A stretch of DNA of 64,000 nucleotides from Diacronema lutheri (lineage: Eukaryota; Haptophyta; Pavlovophyceae; Pavlovales; Pavlovaceae), in the NCBI GenBank assembly GCA_019448385.1, contig JAGTXO010000061.1, positions 1 to 64,000 of the forward strand, in the 5' to 3' direction. Positions 1-14,000 of this stretch are shown one piece after another. The position numbers and the translations under genes are program-made. How positions within the stretch are numbered: position 1 is the first letter of the stretch; each line of letters starts with the position of its first letter. The notes below the pieces were generated by a model. The model did no database searches. It was not told the origin of the DNA and saw nothing but the letters and a program-made list of their open reading frames with translations.

Positions 1-406
1 GTATAGATGGTCAAGCCAAATCCGATCAGGGGCACGATCGCGCCCCGAGTGCAGCGCGGGCCGTTCGGAAGGACGTCCTTGTGAGGGAGCTCTTCGCGTT
101 TGGCGAGCGGGGGAGCACGACGCGCAGCGTTGCTGCGGCGGCGTGCGGGGCGGCGAGCAGCGGTCGGGCTGCTCGCGACGAGGCCGGAGCAGACGGCGCC
201 GTGGCCGCCGGCGCAGGTGACGCGCGCCGACGAGCCGTAGCGAGCGTCCGTGATCCGCACGGCGGTTGGAGCGGGCCGGCTGGTGCGGCGCGCTCGGCCA
301 CGGGTGGCGGCGTGCACGGTCGTGCCGCGCGCGGCACGCGTCGCCAGCCGCGCGCGACCTGGGCAGAGCCCGCAAAGCGTCGACCGCTGCGCGGCTCGGC
401 CGTGCG
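1..406. other. gene-free stretch downstream of the Fanzor gene
   Basis: No gene is supported here. The stretch follows the stop of the minus-strand Fanzor gene and is uniformly GC-rich. Open frames exist in several phases but read as arginine/alanine/proline-rich filler without any motif. The left end of the mobile element may lie here or beyond the window edge; no terminal repeat was recognised. Confidence 0.5.
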
Positions 407-3150
407 TCAACGCCGGCCGCGCTTCGGCCCGCGCGCGCTGCCGCCGCCGGCACTGGCGCTGGCAGCTCCGCGGGCGGGGGTGCGGGCGCGAGAGCCGCCG
501 CCGCCACCGCCGCCGCGCCCGCCGCCGTCGTCGCCACCGCCGTCGCCGCCGCCGCCTCCCCCGCCGTCATCGTCGTCGTCGCCGCCGCCGCCTCCGTCGC
601 CGTCGCCGTCGCCGTCGCCCTCGCCGCCGCCGCCGTCGCCGCTGCCATCGTCGTCGTCGTCGTCGTCGCCCTCGTCGTCGCCCTCGTCGTCGCCGTCGCA
701 CTCGTCGTCGCAGTCGTCGCCCTCGCCGTGCACCATGCGCTCCTCACGCTCCCACACCTCGCCGCGCGCCCACCAGGCGAGCACGAGGGCAAAGCGCTCA
801 GGCGTCGACGTGGTGTCGCGCCCGGCCGCGTGCGCCGCCATGTCGTGCACGTCGTAGAAGATGTTGCGCGCGGCGTTGTAGTCGCGGTGCACGGGCTTCT
901 TGCCGCCGTTGCACGCCGGGCAGATGACGAGCGCGTGCACCGTGCGCGTGCCGCCCTTTGCCACGGGCAGGCGCGGGTTCTGCACGAGCTCCGCGCCGCA
1001 GCGCTGCAGCCTGCCGCCCTTGGCGAGCCGCGGCATCGAGCAGTGCATCGACGTGTACGGCTCGGGCACGAAGACGGCCGCGACGCCGCGCCGCCGCAGC
1101 TCGCGCAGCAGCCCCACCTGGAAGGCGGGCGGCGCGCCCTTGGGCTGCGCGCCCTTGTGGTCGCGCAGCCACTTGCCCACGCACACGAGCAGCCGGTCGC
1201 GCGTCACGCCGTCGACACAGTGCGCCGCGATGAGCGCCTCGGCGACGCGCGCCGCGTTGGACCGCCCGCCGCTGTCGCGCCGCCAGCGCTCCTTCCGGCG
1301 CGCCGGCGCGTCGTACACGTGCTCGGCGGCGCGCTCGCGCACCCGCGCGCTCTCGCGGTGGAAGGCGATGTATTTGCCCGCGTCGAGCACCTTGGCGCTG
1401 TGCGCCTCGCCAAGCCGCGCCTCGTCCGCCTCCACGCTGAACTCCTCGCCGCGCCCGTCGGTGCGCACGCGCCGCCGCGCCGCGTTGGTCTTGGCCGTCT
1501 CGCGCGCAAAGCCCGCGGCGCGCGCGCGCGCGCGCTGCGTGAACTGCCGCCAGACGGCCGCCCGCCCGACGTGCGCAGAGTAGGTGGTGATGTTGCCCAT
1601 GTTCGGGTCGGCCGCGACGACGACCGCCGCCTCGACGTCGATCGCCCGCCGCAGCTCGGAGCCGAGCGCGACGGCGATGCGCCCGTCCGGCCGGCGCCAG
1701 CGGTGCAGGACGCCCGAGCCGCCGGCCGGCGCCTGCGCCTTCGGCACGAGGACGGTCCCGACGGCGTGCACGGCGACGCCATCTGTCACCACCGACTTGA
1801 CGGGCTGCCGGCCCGGGAGCGGCACGCGCGGCAGCGGCGCGAGGCCAACCCACGAGCGCCGCGCGTGCCACGGCAGATCGGCCGGCGGCCGCTCGCGCCC
1901 GGCGTAGTCGAAGACGCGGTTGGAGATGTCGAAGCGCGTCGCAAAGACCGCGTACCTGACGCGCACGTCCGACATCGGCGGGGTGTTGCCGTTTGTGCCT
2001 GTCCACTTGATCGGCTCGCCATCGTGGTCGCGCAGGTCCAGCGCCTTGAGCCGCGCGCGCAGCTCCTTGCGCTCGTCATCCGAAAGCGTCACCCAGATGG
2101 CGCTCGCGGCGAGGCGCACGTTGCGCGGCACCTGCGCGCAGCGCGCGGCGCGCGAGCGCGCGGGCGCGTGACCAACCTGGCCGCGGGGCGGCGCGCACGG
2201 CGGCGGCGCGCGCGCTTGGGCGCTCGGCGGCGGCAGCGGCAGCCACGCCTCGCGCGCACATTGTGCGTGCGCAGCGGCGCCACATTGTACCGCGGCGGCC
2301 GTCCGGTCAGCTGCGTGTGGATGTGCGCGAGCCGGCAGAGCAGCGCCTGCCCCTCGGCCACGTGCTGCAGGGTGCGGATCTGCACGAGGAAGTAGCGCGT
2401 CGTGTGCCGGTCGTAGTTCCACCTTTTCGTGGGCGTGCACTTGTAGTCGATCTTGTGGAGGACCATGTCGGGCAGGTGGCGGTCGAGCGCGGCGGGGCAG
2501 CCGACGCGCGCGCCCTCCACGTCGCCGCGCAGCAGCCGCTCGCACAGCTCGCGCACGCGCGCGTTTCGCTGCATCTCGGGCAGCGCGACGAGCGCCTCGT
2601 CGCGCTCGACTGCCGCGCGGACGACGTCGCGGAGCAGCCCGTTCACGACGCGCGATGGGTGCATCAGGCACGCGGTGGACACCTGCGTCGCCTCCGCCTC
2701 GAGGATCTCCGTGAGGCCCACCGCGCAGACGGGCTGGACGCCCTCGGCCATCTCGCCGACGGCGCGCGCCGTCGCCGCCTTGGTCTGCGCGGCGGCTTGC
2801 TCGGCGGGCTTGCCTCGCGGCGCTGCACCGTACGTGCTCTCGTCCTTGTGCCAGCCGATGGCCGAGAAGATCGCACGGACGGATCCCTTGTCCATCGTGG
2901 TCGACGTGTGCACGCTGGTCGACGGGCCGCCCGACGCCGCGCCGACGGCCTGCGCGCTCGCCACCGCAGCCTCGTCGCGCACCACCTTGTTGATGACGCG
3001 GTACGCCTGTGTCGTGAGCCTGTGCACGGCCGCCGCGATGCGCCGCAGCTCCTTCCGCGCACCGGGCTGCGCCGTCACCGCCTGCGGCCCCGCGTTGAGC
3101 GTCGAGCGCTTGACCACGAAGCCCGGGAGCACGCTGCCGCGCGTGCGCGC
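407..3150 (-). other. Fanzor (TnpB-like RNA-guided nuclease) module
   Basis: This C-terminal module carries the RuvC signature of the Fanzor/TnpB family. RuvC-I is AADPNMGN with its Asp at 1607-1609. RuvC-II is VPEPYTSMHC with its Glu at 1061-1063. RuvC-III is HRDYNAARNI with its Asp at 881-883. Cysteines of the inserted zinc ribbon lie between II and III (MHC, QRCG, CPAC). Known family members are RNA-guided DNA endonucleases in eukaryotic transposons and large viruses. All catalytic acidic positions are present, so the nuclease core looks intact. It ends in an Asp/Gly tail. The module spans the 128-nt intron at 2132-2259. A guide RNA (omegaRNA) would be expected next to the gene; none could be recognised by eye. 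Confidence 0.85.
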
Positions 3151-6100
3151 CGTCGCGCCGCCGGCGGCGCGCGCGCTCGGCGCAGCGGGCTCGTCCACGC
3201 GCGCGCGCTCGACGCCGCGCGCGCGGGGAACGCTCGGCGCGCGCGCGCCCGCGGCGTCGCGCGCGCTCGCGGCGGCACCCGCCGCGGCGCGCTTGCCCGC
3301 GGCGCCCGACTCGCCGTGCGCGCGAAGCGGCGCCGACGCCAATGCCGACGCCGCGCCCGCGCCGCCGCTGCCGCTGCCCGATCCGCCCGCGCGCCGCTTC
3401 TGCTCGTCGCGCGTCTTGCGGAACTGGGCGACGAGGTCGCTGCTCACGTTGGCCTCAGGCTCCCACGTGTCGGCGCTCTCGTCGTAGCCCCGCCACCTGA
3501 TCCGGAACTGGAACGTCAACTTCTTGCCCGCCTTGCGGCGCTCGTCGACGACCGCCTCGACCTCGTACGTGCGCGCCTCCTCGTCGACGCTCGCGCCCGC
3601 CGCGCTCGCGCCCGTGTCCGGCCACCCAGCGACCGTGCCGCCCAGCCTCTCGGCGGCCGCGCGCAGCTGCCGCTCGCGCTGGGCGGCCGCGGCGCCTCGC
3701 GCGACCAGCGCGGGCAGCATGCCCGCGCCGCCCGCGAGGCCGTGCGCGCCGACGCTGGCGGTCATCAGCGCGTCGAGGCACGCGAACGTTGCGAGCGCAC
3801 ACGCGCCATCGTCGCCGCCGCGCGGCTGCGAGCGCACGACGGGCGATGGCCGCGGCTCCCCCTCGGCCGCGAGCAGCGGCCAGATCGCACTGGCCAGCGC
3901 GACGGCATGCGCGCCGACCGCGACGGCCACGTCCGCGTCGAGCGGCGCAAAGTCGTAGCGCACGAGCGCGGCCGGGCGCGAGTCGTCCGTCGGCCGGTCG
4001 GCGACGAGCAGCCCGACCGGGCGCGGCGGCTCGCCGGACGGCGCGGCGACGGGCACGCAGAGGAGCACGACGAGCAGGCGCGGCGTGCCGCCGAGCAGCG
4101 CGCGCGCGGCATCCGCCCCGTCGGCTCCGCCGCGCGCGGCCGCGGCGAGCAGCTCGGCCGCGCGCGTCGGGCCCAGCGCCGTGCGCGCGTCCTTGCGCGC
4201 GCGTGCGCGGGCCGTGTACGCGGCGCAGGCGTCGTCGAGCACCGCCGCGCTGGGCGCGGTGCCAGTCGTCGCCCACGCGCGCAGCGCGTCGCGCACCCGC
4301 GTGACGATCGCCTGGTCGACCGCCGCCTCGCCGGCAGCGTGCGCCGGCGCGCACGCCGGCGGTGCGGCGGCAGGCGCGAGCGCGGGCGCGCCGTCGGCGC
4401 CGTCAACGCCGACGGCGCCGTCGGCGCGCCGCCACGCGAGCTTCGCCTCGATCTGCTGCCGGACGGCGTGGCAGTGCCGGTCGATGCCGCGCGCGTCGTC
4501 GAGCGCGGCCAGCGCGTCCTCAGCGGCGGGACGGCCGCTCGCGTCCGCGACGGCCTGCAGGCAGAGCAGCGCGGCCGCACGCGCGTTGCACGCGCTCTGC
4601 GGCTCGGGCGCGAGCGCGAGCTCGAGCTCGAGCGGCGACGCGCCTCGCGCCGCGGCGATCGCGTCCATCAGCACGTCCAACCGCTGCACCAGCGCCCTGT
4701 GCGCGTCGCGCGGCGCGCCCGTCGACGGCGCGCGCGAGCGCGTCGCCAGGAGCCCGAGCGCGCGCGCCGGCGCGCCCGCCGGCGTGTGCAGCACGAGCAG
4801 CGCCGCGCCCGCCAAGCTCGCGTTGCGCGTGACGAGCGCGAAGATGCGCGTCGCCTCGTGCGCGCCCACCGACGCCCAGATCGCAGCGCGATCGGCGTCC
4901 GTCTGCGCGTCGCACAGGTCGCGCACGTCGTCCGGCGCGAGCAGCGCGCCGCCGCCGGCGGAGCGCGCGACGATCGCCCGCGCCTCCGCCACGAAGACGG
5001 CCTGCGGCAGGTCGGCGTGGCGCGCGTCGACGATGGCGCGCGTCGCGTGCACGCCGAGCTCCACGCCGCGGTAGAAGGCGCGCGCGTTGGCCGCGCGCGC
5101 GTGCGCCGGCCGTCCGTCCGCGTTGCGCCTCGCGCGCGCCTGCTTGCTCGTGCGCGCGAGGCCGTCGCGTGGCGGTGGCGGCAGCGTGGCGAGGAAGCGC
5201 GCGGCGGGCGGCGGCGCGCGCACGCCGCGCTGCCGCCGTGCGATGGCCGCGAGCCGCCGGCCCGCCGCGCTGCCGCCCGCGCCGACGTGCTGCCAGCGGT
5301 TGAGCGCCGCCGGTGGCGGCGGCGGCGGCGGCGCGGCGGCGGGCGGCGGCGCGACGGCGGGCGGCGGCGCGGCGGCGGGCGGCGGCGCGGCGGTGGGCGG
5401 CGGCGCGGCGGCGGGCGGCAGCGGCGGCGGCGCGGCGGCGACGGCAGCACCAGTCGGCTTGTCCGCCCACGCACCCGAGACGCTGTCCCAGGCCTTGCCC
5501 GGTGGCGCGCGCCCACGCGGCCGCGGGTGGCGGGCTCGAGCGGCGGGGGGCGGGCGGCCGGCGCGCCAGTCGAAGACAGGTGCAACCGTGGCGGCAGGCG
5601 CCGAGTGCAGCGCGTCGGTCACAGAGCGCGTGGTGCGCGCGGCGACCGTGGCGCGCATGGCGGGCGGGCGGTGAGCAGCGCCCGCCGGCGCGCCGGCGGG
5701 CGCGGCAGCCGGCGCGCCGGCGGGCGCGGCCGCCTCGAGCCCGGCGGAGGCGCCGCGCTTGCGCTTGCGCGTACCGCCGCGCGTGCGCCTGCGCGCGCGC
5801 CCGCCGCGCGCCCGTGCGGCCTGCGCGTCGCCAGCCGCGTCGCCGGCCGCGTCGCCGCGCCGCACGTAGACGACCGCGAACGCCTCCTCGCCGGTCCCGT
5901 CGACGCCGCCGCGCGCGCGGCGTAGGACCGACCGCCACTGCAGCCGCCGCGCGCGGCCGGGCTCGCACGCAAACCAGCGCCCACCGCGCCTGACGACGGC
6001 CACAAAGTCGTCGTCGCGCCGCCCGCGCCGGCGCGTGCGCAGCAGCACGCACTGCACGTCGAGCCAGCCCTCGTGCCAGTCGGCCGTGCTGGGGGCGACG

Positions 6101-9100
6101 CGAATCGACTGCGGGAGCTCGACGCCAAAGCCGGCGAGGCGCACGATGTGCGCGACGATGACGCTCGAAATGGCGGGGGCGCTCGACGGGTCGTCCGCTG
6201 CAGCGAGCACCGTCTCGCCCCAGTGCTCACGCGTGACGCAATCCGCGTCCTCGACGTGCACGTGCGCCACGCTCGCGCCGAGCTGGTGCAGCAACGCGCA
6301 GATGTCGGCGTCGACCGTCCTCTCCTCCTCGGCCGCCTCGGCCGTGCCGCGGGCGGCGGCGTCGCCCGCCGGCTGCCCGAGGTACGCGATCGCCCGCTCG
6401 ACGGCCGCGCGCTCCGCACGCGCTGCGCTGGCGATCGCCGCATTGCCGACGGGCGCGCGCAGCGCCGCGATCGCGTCTTGCAACGCCGTCGCGTCGCCCG
6501 TCGCCGCCGCCGCCGTCACCGCCGCCGCGCTCGCGGTGCCGTGCGCGACGGCGTGCAGCGCGGCGGCGCGCGCGGCGGGGATGCGCCCGTCCAGCGCGAG
6601 CACGAGCGGCGGCCCGGCCGGCGTCTGCTGCCGCCGGTGCCGCCGGCTCGCAGCCGGGTGGTCGGCGCGCGCGCGCTCGAGCCGCGCGCGCCGCTCGACG
6701 ACGCGCGCCCAGAAGGCCTGCACCCTCGGCTGCGCGAATGCAAGCCAGCCGGCGCCGCGCGTCACGACGTGCACGACGATCCGGTCCTCGTGCCTGAGGT
6801 ACTGCACGTAGAGCGCTTTGCTCACGCCGAGGACGTGCATGCCGAGCTGCAGCTGATCGCGGTGCGGCTGCGGCGGCCCGTCCTCGTGCGCCGTGGCGCC
6901 CGCCTTGGTGAGCGTCTTCACCTCGACGAGGACCTGCTCGTTGTTTTCGGGGAGGATGGCGAGCCCGTCCGGCGAGAAGGCGAACGGCGCGCTCTTGTCG
7001 TGCGGGTCCGCACGCACCATCGGCAGGTTGCACACGACGGTGATGCCGTACGCGGCCGCCAGCTTGCGCAGCGCGACGGCCTCGCCGAGGATGCCCGCGG
7101 TCGTCGCCTTGGTCCGCACCTCGCGCCGCCGCCGGTGCACGTACTCGTCGGTGAGCGTCTCGTGCGCGACGCCGGCGTTGTCGTTCACGACGTCGCCAAC
7201 CTTGCTGCCCGTGACCTCCTCCCATCGCTCGTCGTGCCAGCGCGGGCTGCGCTGCGCGGGCGCGCCCGCGCCGACGGCGTCGAGCACGCGGCGCAGCGCT
7301 GTGCCGTCGGGCGCAGCAGGCACGCGCGCGCGGTCCTGGGCCTCGCGAGCGTCGAGGACGCGGCCCGTAGTGGAATCTTGGGGTAGGTCGAGCTTGCTCG
7401 CCTCGCCGTAGCGGCTCTCCAGCTGGCGCGGTGCGTCGGCAGGGCCGCCGTCCGTGCGCGCACCCGACGCGCCCGCCAGTGCACGCGGCGCAGCGTCCGA
7501 GGCGCCCGCCGCGCCCGCGCCGCCGCCAATCGCGCCAGCGCACGCGCGCGCCGCGACCTGCGGACGGCCAGCCGCAGGGACCTCGTCCGCTCGGCCGGCC
7601 GCTGCGTCGGCCGTCCGCTTGGCCACCTCGCGCACGTCTCCGAGCGCGAGCGTGGCTGGCGCCGTCCAGCTCCCGTTGCGTTTGTCCCAACATTTGAGCA
7701 GCCCGCCAAGGAAGGGCGTGCCCGTCGGGCGGTCCTCGGGCACCTCCGCCAGGATCGCGTCGACGCGCAGCGCGGCCGCCACATCGCAGAACGCGCGCGC
7801 GGCGCGCGCCATCCGCTCGGCGCGCGCGCCGCCGTCGTCCGCCGCGCGGCGGATGGCGTGGCTCACGTGCGCGACGCGGAGCGAGACGACGGCGTGCGCC
7901 GGCGCGTCGGCGCCCGTGCCGAGCGTGTGCCGCCGGATGGCCAGCTGCCCATCGCCCATGCGCGGCGGCAGCGACGCGCACGCCGCGACGGTCGTCGTGC
8001 CGGCCGCGCTGTCGCACAGCCAGCTCGCCTCGCCGCCGCCCGCAAACTCAAAGGTCGCGAAGCCCTCGCGGCCGAAAAGCGCGACGAAGTGGTCGAGCAC
8101 CGCCTTGTTGATCGCGCGCGCCGCCGGCCGCGTCGATGCGCCGCGGGCAGCGCCACCCGCCGCGCCGCGCGCATCGCCGCACGTCGCAGGGCAGGTGCAG
8201 CCGGACGCGCGCACGCCGTCCGACCGCGTCCGCGGCAGCTCGAGCTCGCGCACCTTGGGGCAGAACCAGAGCGGGTTGGACGCCTCGAGGCACAGCACGA
8301 CGAGCCGCCCGTCCGTGCCGGCCAGCGCGCGCGCGTCGCGCAGCAGCTCGACGGCGAGCTCGGACGTCGCCGCGTGCACCGCCGGCTCGCCCGTCTCGCG
8401 GTCGGGCGGGAAGAGGCCGCCGCCGACGAGCGGGCTGGGGCAGCGGCCGAGCATCACGAGAAGCGGCGGCGGCGGCGTCTGCGGCGCCTGCTGCCCGACC
8501 GCAGCCGCCGTCAGCCCGGCCAGGTCGGAGCTCGTGCGGAGGGCCTTGAGCGCGACGCGCGAGCCGGTGCCCGCCTGCTCGGAAAACGTGGCGAGCATGG
8601 CGCACGTGCTCGCCCTCGCGCCGCACTGCCAGCTGACGCGCGCGAGGAGGCCTTCCAGCGTGTCGTTTTCGCGCGGCCGCGTGACCGCGTCGAGCGCCGC
8701 CGGGCCGAGCTGGAGGCTGCCGGGCGTGACGCACAGCACCGCCTCGTGGTAGGCGCGCAGCAGCTCCCTCGGCAGCTGCTCGGCGGGCGTCGCCGCCTGC
8801 CCGCCCACCCACCGTGCACCGTGGCCGCCGTCGCCCGCGCCCGCGAGCCGCACCGCCGGCCCGCCCGTGATCGCCGAGGTCGGCGGCGTGCCGAGCGCGT
8901 CGACGAGCGCGCGCACGGGCGCGACACGCCTGCGCGCAGCGTCCGCGCCGACGGCGAGCGCGGCGATCTGAGCGCCGTCCCATACGCGCTCCCTCGCGTC
9001 GTCCCGCGCGGCCGCCGGCGCGGCGCCCGGCCGCGCGCCGGGCGGCACCGCGCACGCCGCCGCGACGACCTCCGCGCGCGCGCCGGCGGCGTCGGGCGCG

Positions 9101-10953
9101 TGCAGCTGCGCGATCGCGCCAAAGAGCGCGGCGGCCGAGCGGTAGCGGCCGTGCGCCGCGACGAGCGCGTAGAGCACGCGCAGCGCGGCCACGCCCGCCT
9201 GGTCGGGCGCGTCGTCAGCGATTTGCTCGACCTCCCACGTGCGCGTGGGCGGCGGGCTGCCGTCGGCCGGGTCCGGACGCAGCGCCCACGCGCGCTCGAC
9301 GATCGCGTTGAACACGTCGCGCGCGGCGCCCTCGTCAAACTCGGCGGCGCCCGCCGCGTGCGCGCACCACCCGTGCACGCGCGACGTGGGCGCGTCCACG
9401 GCGCGCTGCACGACGAGCACCGCCGGCCGGTCGACGCAGCCGAGGCTCACCGCCGCGTGCTTGCCCTCGAGCAGCGCCGCCGCCGCAGCCTCGACCAAGG
9501 CGTCATCAGGCGCGTCGCCGACGACGACGGCACAGCCGTCGCCGTACTCGGCCTGCATCGCGGCGACGCACGACGCGACAAAGTCGCCGCCCGCGGCCGC
9601 CGCGTGTCGCGCCGCCAGCATCCGGCGCGCGATGGCAAGCCAGACGTACTCGGCCGGCGCGCGCGCGGCGCGCGCGCGAGGCGCGCCGGCCGCGCCGCGT
9701 GCGCCCGCGCGTGCGCCTCCAGCGGCCGCAACGGCCGAGGCGGCTGGAGCGGCGGTGAGCGTGCGCCGCGCGCGCTTCGCCGGCCGCGTGATGGGCGATG
9801 CACCCGCCATCGCACCGCCCGCAGCAGCCGGTGCGGCCGCCACAGCGCCCGCCGCAACGCCACTCGTCACGACGCCCGTGGCGGGCGGCGCGGCGGCGGA
9901 CGTGGCCGCCTCGACGGGCGTCGCGCAACTACCGCCAGCGGTCGCGGACGCGCCCGGCGACGCGTCGGCGAGGAGGTGGCGCAGCACGCCGCGCGCGAGC
10001 GCGACTCGCACGGCGAGCGTCAGCGCGCTCAGGCGGTCGGAAGGCGAGGCGTCGCGCTCGGCGTCGGCGGACGTGGCGGCAGCAGGCGGGGCGGCGGGCG
10101 GCACGGCGGCGGGCTGGGCGGCCGCCGGCGCAACCTCGTCGGCCTTGGCCAGCCAGACGAGCCCGGCGACTGCGAGCACGACGCTGTACGCGCCGACATC
10201 GTCACCCGCAACGCGCGCCAGCCGGGCGTGGGCGTCGGCCTCGGACACGGCGACGTGGAAGAGCACGTCGTCGCGGGCAGCTTGCTCGGCAAACTGACGC
10301 AGCTGCTTGGCCATCGTCACGCCGGCGACGCACGCCTCGCCCGCCTCTGCCTCGACCTGCTCGTCCTGGCCGATGGCGGACGCGCCGGCCTCGGCGCCAG
10401 CGTCGAGTGTCCGGCGGCGCTCGAGGGCGAAGCCACGCACACAGACGCGCTGGAGGCCGCCGAGCGCGCCCGCCTTCTCGTGCAGCGCGCACGACAGCTC
10501 GACCACCGAGTCCACGCGCCTCGCGGCGGCGCCCCCCCGCTCGCCGCGCGTGGCCGCGCGCACGACGAACACCGTGAATTGCGCGCGCTTCGCCGCGCGC
10601 GCCGACGCGCACGCGTGCTTCAGGAGCCGGCAAAGCGCGGGCCTTTGCGCCGCTGCGCCCCGCGTGCACAGCAGCAGTTGGCCGCGCTCGTCGCCCAGCT
10701 CCTGCTCGACGGCGGCCTCGAGCGCGTCGTCCGTCAAATCGCCGTGCTCCGTCGAGGCGAGCGCGCGCGCAGCCGCGAGCGCCAGCTCGCCTGCGCCCGC
10801 GCGCCGCCGGCGGCGCGCACCGGCGGGCGCGTGCGGCGCCGACGCGTGTGACGACGCCGCCGCGTCCGCGCGCGCACACGCGGCGCGCAACGCCTCACGC
10901 GCCGAGGCGGCCGCGCGCGCCCTGGGCGCGAGCTTCAAGAACGTGCGCGCGGC

Positions 10954-11026
<73 letters not shown>

Positions 11027-14000
11027 TCGCCCGCGTCGCCGGCCGGCGGCGGCGGTGGCGGCGGTGGCGGCGCGGCCACGGCGGCGGCAGCAGCGGCGGC
11101 GGCGGCGGTGGCGGCGGCGGCGGCGCCCAGCGCGGGCGGCGGCGGCGTGGCGGCGGCGGTGGCGGCGGCGGTGACGCCAGCGGCGGCCTTGGCGCCGCGC
11201 GTCTGCGGCGGCGTTTCGGCGCGATCGGGGCTGCCCCCGCCACGCACCGCGCTCGTGACCGCGCAGACGCCGCCCGGCGCACGATCGCTGGCCGCGCCGG
11301 TCAGCGCGACGCGGAGGCGCTCGCCGACAGCGTACATGTCCGCCACGCTGAACGTGCGCGGCGCGGACGAGCAGCCCGCCGCGGCGAGCGCGTCGTTGAG
11401 CGCGCCCACTATCGCGAGGCCGCACGTCGCGCCACGCTGCGCCGCCTCGTTGAGCAGCAGCGCGCGGCGCACGCGCGAAATGTCGAGACCCGCCGCGTGC
11501 AGCGTGGCAGTTATCGCCTTGGCGAGCATGAGCGCCTGCCTGCAGGGCGACGCGAGCGTGTCGACGAGCACCGCGTCGTAGCGATGCTCGCCCGCGCGCG
11601 CGACGCGCACAAGGCGCAACGCGGTGAAATGGCCGGAGGCGAGCTGCGCGCCGTCGTCACCGCCCGCGCCGCCGCGCTCGTCCGACGGGCTCCACACGCC
11701 GATGACAGCCTGCGTTGTCGCCTCGCTGCGCAGGCGGTGCAGCAGCGCGGCGCGCTCGGCGTCGTCCTGAAACACCGCGGGTTGCGCGGCGAGCGGCACG
11801 TGGCAGACATGCCCGCCGCCGGCCTGCCCGTGCACGCGCAGCACGACCTCGCAGCACGCGTCGACGGTTGAGGCGAGCATGTCGCCGCTGGCGATGCGCT
11901 CCACCTCTGCCTGCGGGAGGCCGGCGCTCGCGGCGGCGGCGGCCAGCCGGCGCGCAGCCGCGTCGCCCGCCCACGCAAGCAGCGCCGAGTTGGCGGGTTG
12001 GAGGGGAAGCTCAAGGGCGGCTGGTTCGGTGGCGGTAGCCTCGTTGGCAACGGGCACGTTGGCGGTGCGCGCGTTGGCGGCGGGCGCGGCGGCGATGGCT
12101 GGTGGGGCGGAAGACGCGCCCGCGGCGGCGGGCGCGGACGCGGCAGCGGCAGCGGCTAGTGGGGCGGGGAAAACGCCGTCGGTGGCAGGCGCGGAGGCGA
12201 ATGCAGGAGCAACTAGTGGGGCGGGAAAATCGGCGGCAGGCGCGAAGGCGGATGCAGCAGCGGCTAGTGCGGCGGGGAAAACACCGTCGGCGGCAGGCGC
12301 GAAGGCGGATGCAGGAGCGCCCAGCGGGGCGCAGAAAACACCGTCGGCGGCAGGCGCGAAGGCGACAGCAGCAGCGGCCAGTGGAGCGGAGGCGCAGGGC
12401 CACGCGCGCGCCAGCCGTGCAAGCCCAAGCCGCGCGCGAGCGACGCACGCGCCGATGGCCGAGGCGGCGGCGCAGGCCACGACGTGGCCTGGCACCGGTG
12501 TGGCCAGCCGCTCGCGGGTGTGCACGTCGAGCCGCGCCCCACGCCAAGAGCGGCGGCGCGCTGAACGGAGGCGCGCGACCCCGATCGATCCGCCCGCGCA
12601 CGCGCGCGCCGGCTCAGTGTGGCCAACGCGCGCCGCTATGCAAGGCGCGCGCGCGATAACGGCGGCTGTCGGCCGTGGCGTGCGCGTGGCGGCGCCGCGG
12701 CGACGGGCGCGGCACACGAGCCGCTCGGGCGCGCCGCCGCCGCGCGGCACGATGTCGAGCAGCACGGTCACGCCGCGCGCGCGCGCGACCGCCGTGCACG
12801 CGAGCCGCACGGGCAGCGGCGGCCCGTCCGGGCGCGCGAGCGCCGCCACCTCGGCGTCGGTGAGGCTGTGCAGCTCGCGGCGCGCGCGCGCGAACGCGGC
12901 GATGTCCGCGCGCAGCTCCGCGTCCGTGCCGAGCGCGGCACGCGCGTGCACGGGGAGCGACGCGCGCAGCGCGTGGAGCACGCCGCCGCGCGCGCCGCGC
13001 GGCGCCGGCGCGCGCTCGCGCTCAGCGCGCGCGGCGCGCGTGAGCTCGCGCACCGCGCGCGCGAGATTGCGCCGCGCGGCCGCGACGGGAGGGCTAGGTG
13101 CGCGCGCGCGCCGGTTGTAGCGCGGCCGCGCCGAGTCGAGGGGCGGCGGACGCGGTGCGTACGCCGCGGCGCGGCCCGCGCGCCAAAAGGCCGGCGGCGG
13201 GCGCAGCTCCGTCGCGTCGACCGCGGCCGCGAGCGCGCCGAGCGCGGCGTCGCTGTCGCCCGCCGCGTCGGCCGCGTCGACGAGCACGAAGAGCGCGCCG
13301 AGCGCGCGCGACGCGGCCGCCTGCGCGGCGGTGGGGCGGGCGCAGGCAGCGACGCATGCGGCCGCCATGCCGCGCGCCGCGGCGAACGCCGGTGACGTGA
13401 CGGCCGCGCCGATGGCAACGGCGGCGGCGGCGACGGTGGAGGCGGCAGCGCCGGCGATGGAGGTGGCAGCGGCGGCGGCGCTTGCCATCGCGCGGCGCGC
13501 GAGACGCGAGGCGCCACCGACCGCCGCCGCCGCAGCGCGCGCTGCGCGCGCGCCGGTGGCGCGCATCGTCGCCGCGCCAGGCGCCGCCGCGCCGACGCCG
13601 CCGGCGCCCGCGCCGTCGCCGCTCTCGGCCGTGCAGGGCTCCGATGGCGAACCCGGCGTGCGCTGGCGCGTGATGCGCGCGCCGAGGCGCGCGCTCCGCG
13701 CCGCGCGGCCGGCGACGTCGAGGAAGCGCCGTGCGCGCGCCGCGCGCAGGCCACGCGCGCGCGGCGGCGCACCGACAGGCGCCGAGCGCCGCGGCGCGCA
13801 CGCCGGCGCGTCGCTGTCGGGTTGCGCAGCGCGCGCGCGGGAACTCGGCGCGGCGTGTGCGGGCGGCGGGCGCGCGCCCGCGCGGCGCAGAGGCGCGAGG
13901 CGCCGGCCGCAGACGAGGCGTGTGCGCAACCAGGACGGCGAGGGCCGCAGGGCGCCGTCGACGTCGCGCATCGGCGGGCCGCGAGCCCGCCGCGCAGCCG

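Noticed and set aside
81-2395. Long plus-strand frames opposite the Fanzor gene
   Set aside because: They are arginine/alanine-rich antisense shadows. The minus strand carries the RuvC and zinc-ribbon motifs.
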